A DNA stretch of 64,000 bases from positions 22,499-86,498 of the forward strand of contig JAMPIV010008056.1 in NCBI GenBank assembly GCA_024509875.1, given 5' to 3'. This document shows positions 35,859 to 46,380 of this stretch, piece by piece. The notes beneath the pieces were generated by a model. The model was not told where the DNA came from and made no database searches. It saw only the letters and a list, made by a program, of their open reading frames with translations. This DNA comes from Oreohelix idahoensis (Eukaryota > Mollusca > Gastropoda > Stylommatophora > Oreohelicidae). Both the position numbers and the translations under genes were made by a program. Positions within the stretch are counted from its first letter, which is position 1. Each line of letters begins with the position of its first letter.

Positions 35859-36570
35859 AGGTATAAAATCTTTTGGCGGAATACCATCACCAACCAAGAT
35901 CTGCTTACTGGAGCAAGTAAGAGGACATGCACACCATCATAGCTGGCAAACGCTGGAGCTGGGTTGGCCATGTCCTCAGAAGAGACCCCAATGCCATCAC
36001 AAGAACAGCTATGCTTTGGACACCTGAAGGGGACCAGAAGACGCAGCAATAGAGACCGCAGTCAGCGACTCATAGCTTGACTGTCTGCGTCAGGACCAGC
36101 GAACCAGAGCTGGTCAAGACCGTGCTCCACCTCCACGTGGTGGTCCTGGAAACTGTCTGCAGCAGTGCAGGCTGGCTGAGCGAGCACGGATCGAAGAGGG
36201 AAGGCAAACCCGGTCCTAAAAAATGCCGTGCTGAAGTCGGATGTGTCGGCCGAAAGGCGCAGATATCGCAGCTTCGCTGGAAACAGACACAACGCAACCA
36301 ACGTCCTTTTCAGGACGAAGAAGGAAGAAGAAGAAGGACCCCTGAAGGAAAACGAAAGAGAGGCCGACCAAAAACAACCTGGCGGAGTACTGTAGGGGCT
36401 GAGAATCAAAGAATGAACCAGAGTTGGGGCACTGTACGAAGGATGGCCACCGACCGAGCAAAGTGGAATCAATTTGTTGTTGCCCTACAAGATGCCACTA
36501 GGCGTGATGGCCACTGACTGCTTTGACAGTCGGCGGCTAAGGATCAAAGAAGAAGAAGAAGGTATAAAAT
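35859..36570 (+). mobile_element. LINE family D insertion with 11-bp target-site duplication
   Basis: Direct repeats of aggtataaaat at 35859-35869 and 36560-36570 flank 690 bp of inserted DNA. The insertion is a 5'-truncated 3' end of an RTE-like LINE (GKRKRGRPKTTWR, WGTVRRMATDRAKWNQF, VVALQDATRRDGH, then the untranslated end ctaaggatcaaagaagaag). Removing it and one repeat restores continuity of the surrounding gag on the other strand, which confirms the boundaries. It is itself interrupted by the SINE-like element at 36031-36335. The GAA-type tail is the same as in the copy at 59.58 kb. Confidence 0.92.
36018..36348 (+). mobile_element. 305-bp SINE-like insertion inside the LINE
   Basis: The family D copy at 59.6 kb reads straight through ctttggacccctgaagg. 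Here that word is duplicated (36018-36030 and 36336-36348, one mismatch in 13) around 305 bp of unrelated sequence. The insert ends in gaaggaagaagaagaag, a tail of the same kind as the LINE it sits in. I cannot place a confident tRNA A or B box, so SINE-like is a structural description only. The plus-strand frame running through it is a by-product. Confidence 0.8.
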
Positions 36571-36708
36571 GTAAAGATTTTGGGACTCTGCCATTCTGAG
36601 CAAAACATCTGTTTTCAAAGCTGCACAAGATTCCAACAGCTACTTAACTAGTAAAATTACAAGTTTACAACGCATAATAATGACGCTTCTACTTAAGGGA
36701 TGTAGATA

Positions 36709-36709
<1 letters not shown>

Positions 36710-36776
<67 letters not shown>
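36710..36776. repeat. (AT)n microsatellite
   Basis: About 33 AT dinucleotides in a row, in the region between the second gag start and its possible LTR. Confidence 0.98.
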
Positions 36777-36778
<2 letters not shown>

Positions 36779-36904
36779 TGGCTCTTACGTGTGCTTTCAT
36801 ACATGTAATAACTGAATCAACTAAATTTCTTTAGTTTCAAAATAACATGTAACAGATTTAATAGTGAATTAGTCTTTAACCGGTTAAAATAAATATGGAA
36901 AGAT

Positions 36905-38180
36905 TGGTAAACTTTTAGATAAAAGCGTCTGTATAGAGACTTAATAGAGGAGTAATAAACGTCCGTTTTGCTGATGCCTTTCTACAAGAACATAACCCTA
37001 GATGAGTTCTGTCGCCGTGGTTTCCGTCACTTCTTGTTGGTGATGAGAGCACTTCTCAAAATAACTCGTCCAATGTAGGCGGTCAGTGTTGATGGTCTTC
37101 TCACACACTAGTGGCGTAGAAATGTTAGTACTTAAAACCCTCTGATAGCTTGTAACCACGATCCCAAAAATTTGGGAATCTACAATCTTCTCGCCTAGGT
37201 TAGAATGGACACGAGCAATTTAGGTTATGTGCTCTCGAATCGGCCTGAGAAATTCCTCTTATGACAGGTGTTCTGTGAATCACTTGGTCTGGAAATATTG
37301 TTATTTCTCTTATGACGGATGTTCTGCGAATCACTTAGTCTAGAAATATTCTTTTATGACGGGTGATCAAATTTCTAGGTTTCCAGTCTTGATATTAAAA
37401 GTCCTGGTCCCTTAAGTTTCCAGTTTTGTATTTAGATAGGGGGGTTCCTTGTAAGTTTCAAAGTTGCCCAAATACTCAATCTGTCACTTATAATTATGAA
37501 ATTCTAAGTACGATGTCTCACTGGCTTCTGGGAGTTTGAGGATGCAATGCAGTCTCTGATCGGTGTCTCTGGTTTCGCTAGATTTTATCTCCCATTCTCA
37601 GTTCAAATCCCAAATAGTACTTCCTGGAAAACTTGCCAATGAGAACCAAAGTATATTCCGGCTCTCAAATCAAACCAACGGTAAACTCTTTAGCACTGTC
37701 TGGATTGGGGTGTTTTAATTCATAATCTCCCCCGTGTGTTTTAAAATATTTCATTTAATATTCCAACGTGTTACCTCTTTATAATAAGCCGTAATATTTC
37801 CACCAACTCACAAACAAATATGTGAACTCTTTTGATGGCTAGATGCTACCTTCCGCCCGTATCGTCTTCCCAGACAGATTACCTGTAACAATGTCACAGG
37901 AATGGCCTGGCAAAAGCTATTATCTCATTAACACCTGTGTTTCCGCACACCTGAGATGGCTTTACCAGACAGACAATATTGACTTCCTATTCATCCTCAA
38001 GCAAGACCATATTGTGTAAAACGAGGATCGTCTCCTATCAAAGGTGGCCGGTGACTCAAAGAGATAAACATGTTACCGCTAACCGGTGATAATGACTGGG
38101 TAATTGTTACAAAAATACCACAGTTCACCTGGCGGAACGTAAATACGTCTGGGGAGTTGTCACAGTAAAACAATGTAGGG
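36905..38180 (-). mobile_element. Possible LTR or leader of the second Gmr1-like element
   Basis: In the tandem copies the LTR ends about 310 bp before the gag ATG. The same spacing here puts the LTR end near 36905 on the minus strand. A candidate start (TGTGACAACTCCCCAGACG on the minus strand) ends at about 38165. No second LTR copy is available to prove it, so this is an inference. No gene is seen in this stretch. Confidence 0.25.
37256..37368. repeat. 51-bp tandem repeat, 2.2 units
   Basis: Units begin ctcttatgacaggtgttctg, ctcttatgacggatgttctg and cttttatgacgggtg, each followed in the first two by gaatcactt(g/a)gtct(g/a)gaaatatt. Confidence 0.85.
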
Positions 38181-38415
38181 CAATAAATATGCCAAATAAT
38201 AGGACGATGAGTGATAAAAAAAATGAACAGATACAGCCGGAGTGAAAGAGAATTATAAAAAATTGCACGACTGATTTCGTCACAACCAGGAATCTCGTAA
38301 AGATAAGTTCATGAACAAAATGTTACCAAAATGATATACCAGAATCCAGCGCTTGTCATGTGATGATAAAGACAGGAAACTAGGACTGTTGTAGATGCTA
38401 CATGATTGTATAGAT

Positions 38416-39217
38416 AGTGAACACAGACAAATCAGAGGCACATCTCCAATCCAACCTGCAAGTCTGGAAGGAAGAGCTGGAGAAGAGAGGGATGGTCATA
38501 AGCAGCTCTAAAACAAAATCCATGGTGATATCACGAGAAGAAAGAAAACATCAGATTAAGTTGGGAGAACAGGTCCTGGAGCAGGTTGACCACTTTAAAT
38601 ATCTCGGAGCTATTATAGACCGAAAGGGAGGCATCAAAGAAGAGTTGGCCACTCGAAAAGCAGCGGCTGGGAGACTTTTTCAGGCCATAAATCGTGGATT
38701 CCTCAGCAAGAAAGAGGCTGGTAAGAAAACGAAGATGGCTGTATACCGCTCCACCTATGTCCCAGTCTTGACATATGGATGCGAGTCGTGGGCAATGACT
38801 ACAACCCACAAAAGCCAGATCCAAACCTCAGAAATGAGGTATCTGAGGAAAGTGGTTGAAGTAACAAGAAGAGACACGGTCCGCAACCAGACGATCCGTC
38901 AAGGCCTAAAATCCCATCCGCTGCAGACCCAAATAGAACAGTCCCAACTAAGATGGTTTGGCCATGTCTGCAGAATGGGAGAAGATCGGCTACCACGACA
39001 AGCTTGGGAAACAAAGAGCCAGGGATCCAGACCTCCAGGACGACCCAGAGTCCGCTGGGAGGACAACATTAGACAATCTTTGAAGGACCGAGGACTAGAA
39101 TGGAACCAGGCCAGGAAGAAGACAGCTGATAGAATGGTCTGGCGCTCTCTCTTCCAAACCTCTACACCTCACGGTAGAAGGGGAACGACTAAGTAAGTAA
39201 GTAAGTGAACACAGACA
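38416..39217 (+). mobile_element. LINE family A, 5'-truncated, with 14-bp target-site duplication
   Basis: Perfect 14-bp repeats agtgaacacagaca lie at 38416-38429 and 39204-39217. Between them is the 3' part of an RTE-like polymerase, open in one frame from the left junction to a stop at 39194-39196. Blocks in order: SEAHLQSNLQVWK, the VDHFKYLGAIIDRKGG block, VLTYGCESWAMTT, LRWFGHVCRMGEDRLPRQA, PPGRPRVRWEDN, and WRSLFQTSTPHGRRG. The RT active site itself was lost by the 5' truncation. The 3' tail is (AAGT)n. The open frame begins in flanking DNA, so it is not a gene start. The intact C-terminal frame and the perfect repeats indicate a fairly recent insertion. Confidence 0.95.
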
Positions 39218-40171
39218 GTTTAGATACTAGTTATTGTGTTAATTATTTTGATATATGTAAATATATGAATACAAATCCTTGTTTTCACTCTAAATTCCTC
39301 AAAAGAAAACAGAAAATTGGCATTAAAGTAGATTGATTGATTTTGCAAACTTTGGTAGTTGTTAAATTATTTCATGTTCTTTATTTGTGTATTATATTTG
39401 TAACAGTCATAACATTAATTTAATTGTATCAGTAGTGTGCTGCAGAGCGACCGCAATAATTTGTCTTCTCTTTGTTACTTTTACAATTGCCTCCTGCTGA
39501 CGGATATGTGGATTTTAAAGCTGTATCCAAGGTGGAATGGGTTCATTTTCTACACAATACAACAGGAGGCTGACACACTTGGGAGTCATGACCCAGGTGG
39601 GCCCGCACTCCTTAGAGTGTAAAGGAGAATAATGGGCCGAAACACTTGTTTGACGGGGGACACTACTGATGATCAGATTGCAGCCTGTTGTATCGCTCTG
39701 TATAAAGTTTCCTATCATAGAAGCATAGGATTAATCGTAGTGGGAAGGCGAGGTGGGCTCTTGATCTATATACTTTACCATCTGGACCAGGGTAATTAAA
39801 AGTCCGACTATATTCTGTGCCATCCATACACCTGTGCTCATTTCTGTGACTGGGGTATTTTCATAGGTCAAGAATACCTTAATTCTATCTATTGTTCATC
39901 TCTAATTACCCATCTCGCCACACTATAGCACGTTTCACTAGTCTTGCCCAACTTCAAAATGCTATATCTCAGCGAATATATAACGCTTATAAGTAAAATT
40001 GTGTGTGTGAATTTGAAATGGTATAGACCCTATGAATTAAATTTTTCATTAAAATGCGGCCATTGGTTTCAATTTTTGTTTCTTTGTGATATAATATCAA
40101 AATCCTACTTGCCAACACACATCACACACACACACATATTGAAATTTCTACAGTAAATTATACGTCCTCAT
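39218..40171. other. Intergenic stretch before the transposase
   Basis: No gene. It includes a short (CA) run at about 40115-40135 and about 55 bp (39666-39717) resembling 15419-15478. The 5' end of the DDE transposon should lie here, but I could not identify a terminal inverted repeat. Confidence 0.4.
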
Positions 40172-41242
40172 TTGCACATTTTTGGTTTATCAAACAATTG
40201 GCATGATTTTAGCGTGAAATTGCACTTCTTGAACATAAAACAGTTTATATCCAGTGTTACGCACACATTGTCAATCAGTGGCGTGTCTACAAAAAGTATT
40301 GTGTGGTTAAGTGGGAAAAAGGAGTCTGCAAGTACATTTTATGACATTACACAAATCACAAATAGGATTGTTAAGTATTTCTGCAATGAAGCTACTCAAG
40401 GAAAACTATATCATTCTATTTCAAACCCACAAAAGAGGACTATTCATGCCTTGGGGATAAGCAAACGATCATTGCACCCCTGGATAGCGACATCTGAAAT
40501 TTCTAATTCCAGTGTTTTACACACGAAAATTAGACCAAGAGTGGTGGATAATTTTGACAGAGAATTGATCCGCAGAGAAATTTGCAATATGTTTCACAAT
40601 AATGAAGCAGTGATTTTAAGGAAATTGAAAATTTGGTTAAGAAAGAATAATGACATTGATATTTCCAAATCTACGCTATGGAGGACTGTTAGGAGTTTGG
40701 GATTCACTTTTAGAAAATAAGTTGGTGGTAGAAACCTTATTTGTGAGAAGCCTCATATAGTTGCAATGAGAAGCAAATATTTACGCGAGGTCAGAGAAAT
40801 GAGAAGAGATTGTTATGATTTTGTGTACCGGTATTTAGATGAAACTTGGATCAATGCGCACAACAGTAATGAACGAGAATGGCAGTCATCTGATGGGACA
40901 ACTAAGAGACTAGTATTAAGCAGCAAAGGACAGCGCCTAATAATTGCACATGCAGGAAGCAGCCATTATGGGCTTCTCAATAATGCTGAACTCATATTTG
41001 TTTCAAAATCCACAGATAATAAGGATTATCATACAGAGATGAATGGAAAGATATTTCGAGATTGGATTGTGAATCATGTACTTCCTTCATTGGATAGACC
41101 GTCGTGTTTGATAATGGGCAATGCTTCATATCACAACGTTGAGGCACCAGAAGATAAAGTTCCTAATTCATCAAGTACTAAAGATGTAATAAAGATTTGG
41201 CTGACCAAAAACAAAATTCCATTCAACGTACAAAATGGTTAA
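40172..41242 (+). pseudogene. DDE transposase, N-terminal half (IS630/Tc1-like)
   Basis: Two frames in the same register are separated by a single TAA at 40718-40720. The first part carries a helix-turn-helix region (NPQKRTIHALGISKRSL and SKSTLWRTVRSLGFTFRK), as used for end binding. The second starts the catalytic domain: YRYLDETWIN, with the first catalytic Asp at 40838-40840, then a GQRLIIAHAGS block, and LIMGNASYHN, where the usual second Asp of the DNASYH motif is Gly (codon 41117-41119). The sequence ends at IPFNVQNG and then stops; the rest of the domain is found 17.7 kb downstream at 58981-59319. The start codon is uncertain. The element is dead by the stop, the Asp loss and the split. 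Confidence 0.88.
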
Positions 41243-41737
41243 GCAAATAAGCAAATCCCATCAAGGATCCTGAGAGTATGTTAGGTCTTCAGCCACACTT
41301 CCCCTGAGGTACTGATATGGCTCATGAGACCCCCAGCTGGTAATTAAGATAATGATTAACAAAAACAGTTAACTACCAAGCAATACAGAACATATAGTGA
41401 AAAGAAAGAAACAACAGTGAAATTCGTTTCTATGAATTTATATATATTAGACCAAGCTAAATTGGTTACAGATAAACGAAAGAGAAAAATATAAATATTT
41501 ATATGTATACAGCACTGGGTAAATGGAGATAAAAATAGTCTACACAAAAGTTATGTTTATTATTAGGGTACCCTTTCACGATGGCTGGGGTTTATGTCCT
41601 AATTTTAATCACTGACTGGTATGACCTAAGATCGTTTAGTGTTTGGTCCGTTCACAAAAAGCACTTTTCCTGAATGGTGCTGCTGCTGTATGACGTCACA
41701 ATCTCCCTTCAAGTTTTTCTCCCCCCTGGCAAGAGAC
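41243..41737. other. Spacer between split transposase and first LTR
   Basis: AT-rich, without recognisable genes. It contains no counterpart of the first 210 bp of the LTR that stands at this place in the other two LTRs. It ends with agagacg, the same word that precedes the G-run in the other LTRs. Confidence 0.5.
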
Positions 41738-43709
41738 GGGGGGGGGGGGGGGGGGGAAATGGATGAAAGTAAAAAAAATTCAAGTCCCCCAAATTGACAC
41801 GAGGTACGGAATTGGACGTTTTGCGATACCAAGCGCTTGATTTGAATTTGAGCGGAAGAACGCAGATGTCTGAAAAAAATTACAAAAAATTAAAAAGTAA
41901 ATTTTTCTTAATATTAATGTTAGGAATATAAAAATTAGCTGGCCAGATGGCCTATTCTGAGCAGTGAACGAATATGGTCTTAATTTTACAGACGGATAGA
42001 TAATATTGAAAATAATGACAAAAGACAGTGTAGTTTACATCAGCCACAGACTGCATTGAATCTAACATATCGTTATTTGCACACAAAAACACGACCTTGG
42101 GGACGCAGGTGTTCAAATTTACTTGGCATAGAAGTGAAGGGACATTGGTGGTAGCTGTGTCTAAATATAACTTTTTACAACAAAAATTTGAAGGGGAGAG
42201 AACGGTTGGGTCAAAAATCGAGCACAATTTTGTAGAAACACAAGTAGAGACGGACAGACTAACAGATAACCATCCATACGTGACTGAAGCTTGACTGAAA
42301 TGACTTTAGTGAGGAAATTTGAAATTAAAAATAAACCTCGGCAGTGATTGGCCACAGACAATCATATCATTAGCGCTCAGAGCGCATTTGGGGTCATTCT
42401 TCAATAATTGTTCAGTGTTAGACACAGATTTTAAAGTGTGGTGTTTTCCCATATGAAAGACAGTGAGTTAAATTTAGGGACGCCATCCTATAGCCAGCAG
42501 CTCAGCTGAGTTTTGCTAGCACTTCTGTGTTAATTATTCATAATCTGGTAAGATTGAAATTATTTCTTTATATATTTTGAATATTGTTTCATGTTCGAGT
42601 GATTTGATACTGCCATATCATAATCTAGCCTTACAAACAAGTAGGGATTTTGCTCTAGACCCCCCGCCCAAGTCAGGGTCTAGGGACTAACAATGTACCT
42701 AAACACCAGCAAGGATTATGCAAGACCGATCAAGAGTTGAGAATAAGGAAACATATTACCTATCCTCTTTTAGGGTAGAAAACTAATAATTATTTTTCAG
42801 AATCTATAGTCTGGGAGGATCTATCGGATGTAAACCCACCATGGTAACTGTGCTGTTTGGTCAGAGAGATCTGACCTGTCTGTATAATGTGGTTGTTGTG
42901 TCAGTGTGGTGTCCAGACGTGGGTAGAGAATAGATTTTGACACATGGCCCATACTTTGATTGCAGAGCTGCGAGTTTCTGTCGTCCACGAAGAAGTATCT
43001 ATTCGGGTGGTGATTTACACAAGTGTATCTGTGCAGTCCTTGTGACAGAGACCACCATTATTGCCCGCCAGCACGGAGAGGTGGGACCACCTGATTTCAG
43101 CACCAGAGCTACAAATACCAGATGAGTGAGCCTCTGGTCTGCTGGATATTCACCAACCCCATTTAGTTGCAGATACCCCATAAAAATTCCCACCATTTTC
43201 TGGACACTGTGTAGTCAATATAGACAGGTGTGATGAGACCACCCCAACAGCACAGACAATAAATATCCTCCCTAGTAGCTGACTACCAGAACATTTTAAT
43301 AAAACTAACTATTCTAGTACTTAAATATGTACACTTTTGCATTTATTATGTAACATTCCATGCATAATTTTCATAAATTTTAAATCCTTCTTTTAAAACA
43401 AGTTCTGGTCAAAATAAAACTTGATCCAGAACAAATAAATGTAATATAATTATATCAAAAACTTTACACACGTGAGTTAGTTCAGTGTATTGTAACACTT
43501 GTTAATCTTATTAGTCTTGTTAAATATCTATGGGTATATTTATAACTATCACACCACAGTACACATCATAACCCTAGACACTTTACGCAGCTACATTCAT
43601 AAAAAAAAAATTAAGTGTGAGGTCGTAGTGGTAGCAAGAAAGGCCTTCTGACAATTCTCAATTACATTTTATCTCAGGAGCCTTCACAGCTGGCCTCATA
43701 CAATTTACA
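41738..43709 (+). mobile_element. LTR 1 (5'-truncated) of the tandem Gmr1-like array
   Basis: From the G-run at 41738-41756 to tttaca at 43709 this is almost identical to the LTRs at 48350 and 55196. It lacks the first 210 bp that those two have before their G-runs. Private differences (for example gtcgtccacgaag here against gtcgtcaacgaag in the other two) show it is a distinct copy. Short frames inside (for example 41952-42227 minus, 42937-43125 plus) recur in all three LTRs and are not genes. Confidence 0.9.
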
Positions 43710-44019
43710 TGTAGTACCATCATCATCATACAATACCATCAATACCACTACATATATTGGGGTCTTGTCCAGGGATAATTAGCCCAACAGTAATATTAAG
43801 ATCTCCTGGTGGGAGAAATAAAAGTAGGGAAATAAATTGTAAAATTTCCTTTAAAAGTAAAAGTGTCCCTGCAGATAAAAGTTGGTGAATCTTCACAGCC
43901 AGTAATAATTAATTAGTTAACTGGTTAGTTAGAATTAGTTAGACTATAGTAATTAGAAGTACTTAGTGTATTTACTGGTTAGGGATTTAGCTTGTATATT
44001 ATTATATTGTCTAAAAAGT

Positions 44020-46380
44020 ATGGCTGAGCTAGCAAAGTTTAGATCAGCTGCTGTGCTCACTGCGAAGGAGATGGGGATGGATGGTCAAATTTTAATTCAA
44101 TACGTAACGACTGAATGTGATAAATATATTGAAAGGGAAGATAGAAAGGTAGCTGAAGAGAAGAGGTTACAAATTGAGGCTGATAGAGAAATTAAGAGGC
44201 TGCAGATTGAGGTAGAAGAAAAAAGGTTGACTGCCGAAAGGGAGGCAGAAGAAAAACGACAGCAAAGGGAGGCAGAAGAAAAAAGGTTGACTGCCGAAAG
44301 GGAGGCTGAAGATAGAAGGTTGCAGAGGGAGCACGAATTACGACTAAGGGAGCTGGAATTACAAGGCCCGGCCCCTGAAAATGGTGCCAGCCCTTTTGCC
44401 TCAGATGCTACGCCCAGTATGGGAGCCTCAAACTCAGCTATGGGGTTTCATTTAGACCATTTTGTTGAGAAAGACGATGACATAGAGGGGTACCTGGGAC
44501 GTTTTGAGTTATTAGCTACTACATATGGGTTAGAGAGAGAGAGGTGGAGTTTAAAGCTATCACAGGGATTGAGGGGTGCTTCTTATGAAGTATTTGCCAA
44601 AATGAACAGGGAAGACCAAGACAATTATGACATGTTAAAGCAGGCTTTGTTATTAAGGTACGAGAAGAATGGTGAATTTTATCGTAAGAGATTTAGAAAT
44701 GCCAAACTGTTGTCTGGGGAGACATACCACCAATTCTCTGCCAGACTAGAAACCTATTTGGAGAAATGGACGGCTCTGGGGAAGACCCAAGATCTTAAAG
44801 AAATGATCATGATTGAGCAATTGAGAGAGTCCATGGCTCCAGACATGAGAAAATTTCTCATGGAACAAGGTGCAGAGAAGTTGGGGGAAATTTTAAATGT
44901 TGCTGAGAGGTATCAGGCAGCCCAGGCAGAGGTAAGTGGTGCTAAGAAGAAGCACATAGACAATTTTAAAGCTCCACAGCAATTTAATAAATTTGATAAT
45001 AGAGAGCAGGGAAATAAGGGTAGGACAAACTTTGAGCGGCCAAGAAATGACTATCGCGACAGAAACTCACAGTTCAATGACCAAAAGTTCAATGAAAGAA
45101 AACCGTTGAACCAAGGAAAAAGATGGTGTAAATGGTGCAAGAAGGATAACCATAACACCGAATTTTGTAGAAGGAAACCTTCAAACATTGCTGCAATGAA
45201 GTCGGGGACGCAAAGATTAAAGGTTAATCCTAAGGGACAACAGGAACCTTATCACCCCCCAGTTTGTGAGGATGTTATTTGTAATGGGGTCACCATAAGG
45301 TGCCTTTATGATACAGGTTTGGATTATGATTCAGTTGTGAAGTCTAGCCTAGTGGACCCAAGTCAGTATACCACAGAAACAGTGGAAATACAAGGGGCGA
45401 CTAAGGACATACCACTCATGACACTTCCCATCGCAAGGATAACGGTGAAAACTCGCTATGTGGAAGGAGAAATCAGAGCAGCAGTGATAGATGAACCAAT
45501 CTACCCTCTGATATTGGGGTGTAGATACGTCTTCTTGGGGAATCCCGAGAAACCTGTGATCATGGCGACAGTGCAGACCAGGTCACAGAAGAAGGAGGAA
45601 GAAGGTGAACCTATAAACGCTCATCCAGAGGAGATGAGGAAGGCGCAGGCTGAGGATAGGACACTCAAGCCCTGTTTTAAAAAATTGCCCAAATGCCACA
45701 CACCTCCGAGCAAGGGGGAATATTTCATGAAGAATAGATTATTATACAGGAAGACAGGAACTAGATCCACTGGTCACGGACAGTTAGTTCTTCCCAAGAG
45801 ATATAGGGCAAATTTGATAAGGAGCTTACATGTTGGAAAAGATGGTGACCATGAGAAAGTCGGTACCATCTGCCAAAAGATTGCTCTAAAATACTATTGG
45901 CCCGACGTAAATGTCGATGTTGAAAACTTTGTAGAAGCATGTGGCGTATTTCATGAGGGAACACCCACAAAGGGAAAATATGTGCAGGACCTAGAACCGC
46001 CACGGGGCAACTTTAGGCCTGAAAGGAAAACTAATTATACACGGGTAGACAAAGTGGAATGGGAGCCCCCTTTTCACACCCAGTCTTCACTTGAATGGAT
46101 TAACATGGCCGCTATGCGAAGAGTACAAAGAAGAAATTTAACCCAGGATAGGATGACAATCCCTCGGTCAGACTTATATAAACTGGAGGAACAGACAAGA
46201 GAGCGAAGATCTCTCATAAACAATCTTAAGTGGGGAGACAAACCCCAGAGAAAAATTGGTAGTGGTCGATTTGTGAGTGATGATTCTAGGAAGAAAAGTC
46301 CTCATTATAAAGCTTCTAATGGACGGGACCAGATGAGTTCCATGAAAAATAAGTATGATAAATTAAAGATCCAGATGTAA
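44020..46380 (+). CDS. Gmr1-like element copy 1: Gag, protease, integrase N-terminus
   Basis: I start at the ATG at 44020 (MAELAKF), shared with copy 2; an 18-codon upstream extension is not. Order: charged coiled coil with EAEEKR-type repeats (residues about 45-115), a capsid-like region from FHLDHFVEKDDDIEGYLGRF, a CCHC knuckle CKWCKKDNHNTEFC (45127-45168), a retropepsin-like DTG (45310-45318) with PLILGCRYVFLG as the second protease strand, and an integrase zinc-binding region (LYRKTG, SLHVGKDGDHEKVG, YYWPDVN, EACGVF) in which the last Cys of the HHCC set is Phe. After about 45985 the frame goes on for about 125 codons of sequence I do not recognise, in place of the integrase core. Gag packages the RNA, the protease cuts the polyprotein. 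The leader from LTR 1 to the ATG is 310 bp. Confidence 0.93.
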   Translation: MAELAKFRSAAVLTAKEMGMDGQILIQYVTTECDKYIEREDRKVAEEKRLQIEADREIKRLQIEVEEKRLTAEREAEEKRQQREAEEKRLTAEREAEDRRLQREHELRLRELELQGPAPENGASPFASDATPSMGASNSAMGFHLDHFVEKDDDIEGYLGRFELLATTYGLERERWSLKLSQGLRGASYEVFAKMNREDQDNYDMLKQALLLRYEKNGEFYRKRFRNAKLLSGETYHQFSARLETYLEKWTALGKTQDLKEMIMIEQLRESMAPDMRKFLMEQGAEKLGEILNVAERYQAAQAEVSGAKKKHIDNFKAPQQFNKFDNREQGNKGRTNFERPRNDYRDRNSQFNDQKFNERKPLNQGKRWCKWCKKDNHNTEFCRRKPSNIAAMKSGTQRLKVNPKGQQEPYHPPVCEDVICNGVTIRCLYDTGLDYDSVVKSSLVDPSQYTTETVEIQGATKDIPLMTLPIARITVKTRYVEGEIRAAVIDEPIYPLILGCRYVFLGNPEKPVIMATVQTRSQKKEEEGEPINAHPEEMRKAQAEDRTLKPCFKKLPKCHTPPSKGEYFMKNRLLYRKTGTRSTGHGQLVLPKRYRANLIRSLHVGKDGDHEKVGTICQKIALKYYWPDVNVDVENFVEACGVFHEGTPTKGKYVQDLEPPRGNFRPERKTNYTRVDKVEWEPPFHTQSSLEWINMAAMRRVQRRNLTQDRMTIPRSDLYKLEEQTRERRSLINNLKWGDKPQRKIGSGRFVSDDSRKKSPHYKASNGRDQMSSMKNKYDKLKIQM

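Larger units (their letters stand above)
34096..36594 (-). pseudogene. Gag-protease remnant of a second Gmr1-like LTR element
   Basis: On the minus strand, the gag start codon lies at 36594-36592, where MAESQNLYILY is read. The frame resumes after the LINE insertion with SIAKEMGL, parallel to the AKEMGM of the 44-kb copies. A charged coiled coil follows (about 35820-35540), then the capsid-like region around FHLDVYSEASEEID and LAATYGLERERY, a broken part at about 35160-34930 (FATRLDTY, TPDMRRFLAEH), then a protease-like segment with LYDS where intact copies have the DTG triad, and DLVYPLILGRKSVFLGDP. The end near 34096 is truncated before RT. Multiple stops, one LINE insertion and the lost DTG make it dead. 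It is clearly related to, but much more diverged than, the tandem copies at 44-55 kb. Confidence 0.85.

Noticed and set aside
36077..36517. 146-codon ORF as a gene
   Set aside because: It is a chance fusion of the SINE-like insert with the end of the truncated LINE polymerase.
41952..42227. 91-codon minus-strand ORF, repeated at 48777 and 55622
   Set aside because: It recurs exactly because it lies in the LTR. No domain and no start context; it is a shadow of LTR conservation. The same holds for 42097, 42161, 42937 and 42999 and their repeats.
46362..46380. Canonical -1 frameshift site between the two ORFs
   Set aside because: No X-XXY-YYZ heptamer in the right register is present in the 19-nt overlap.
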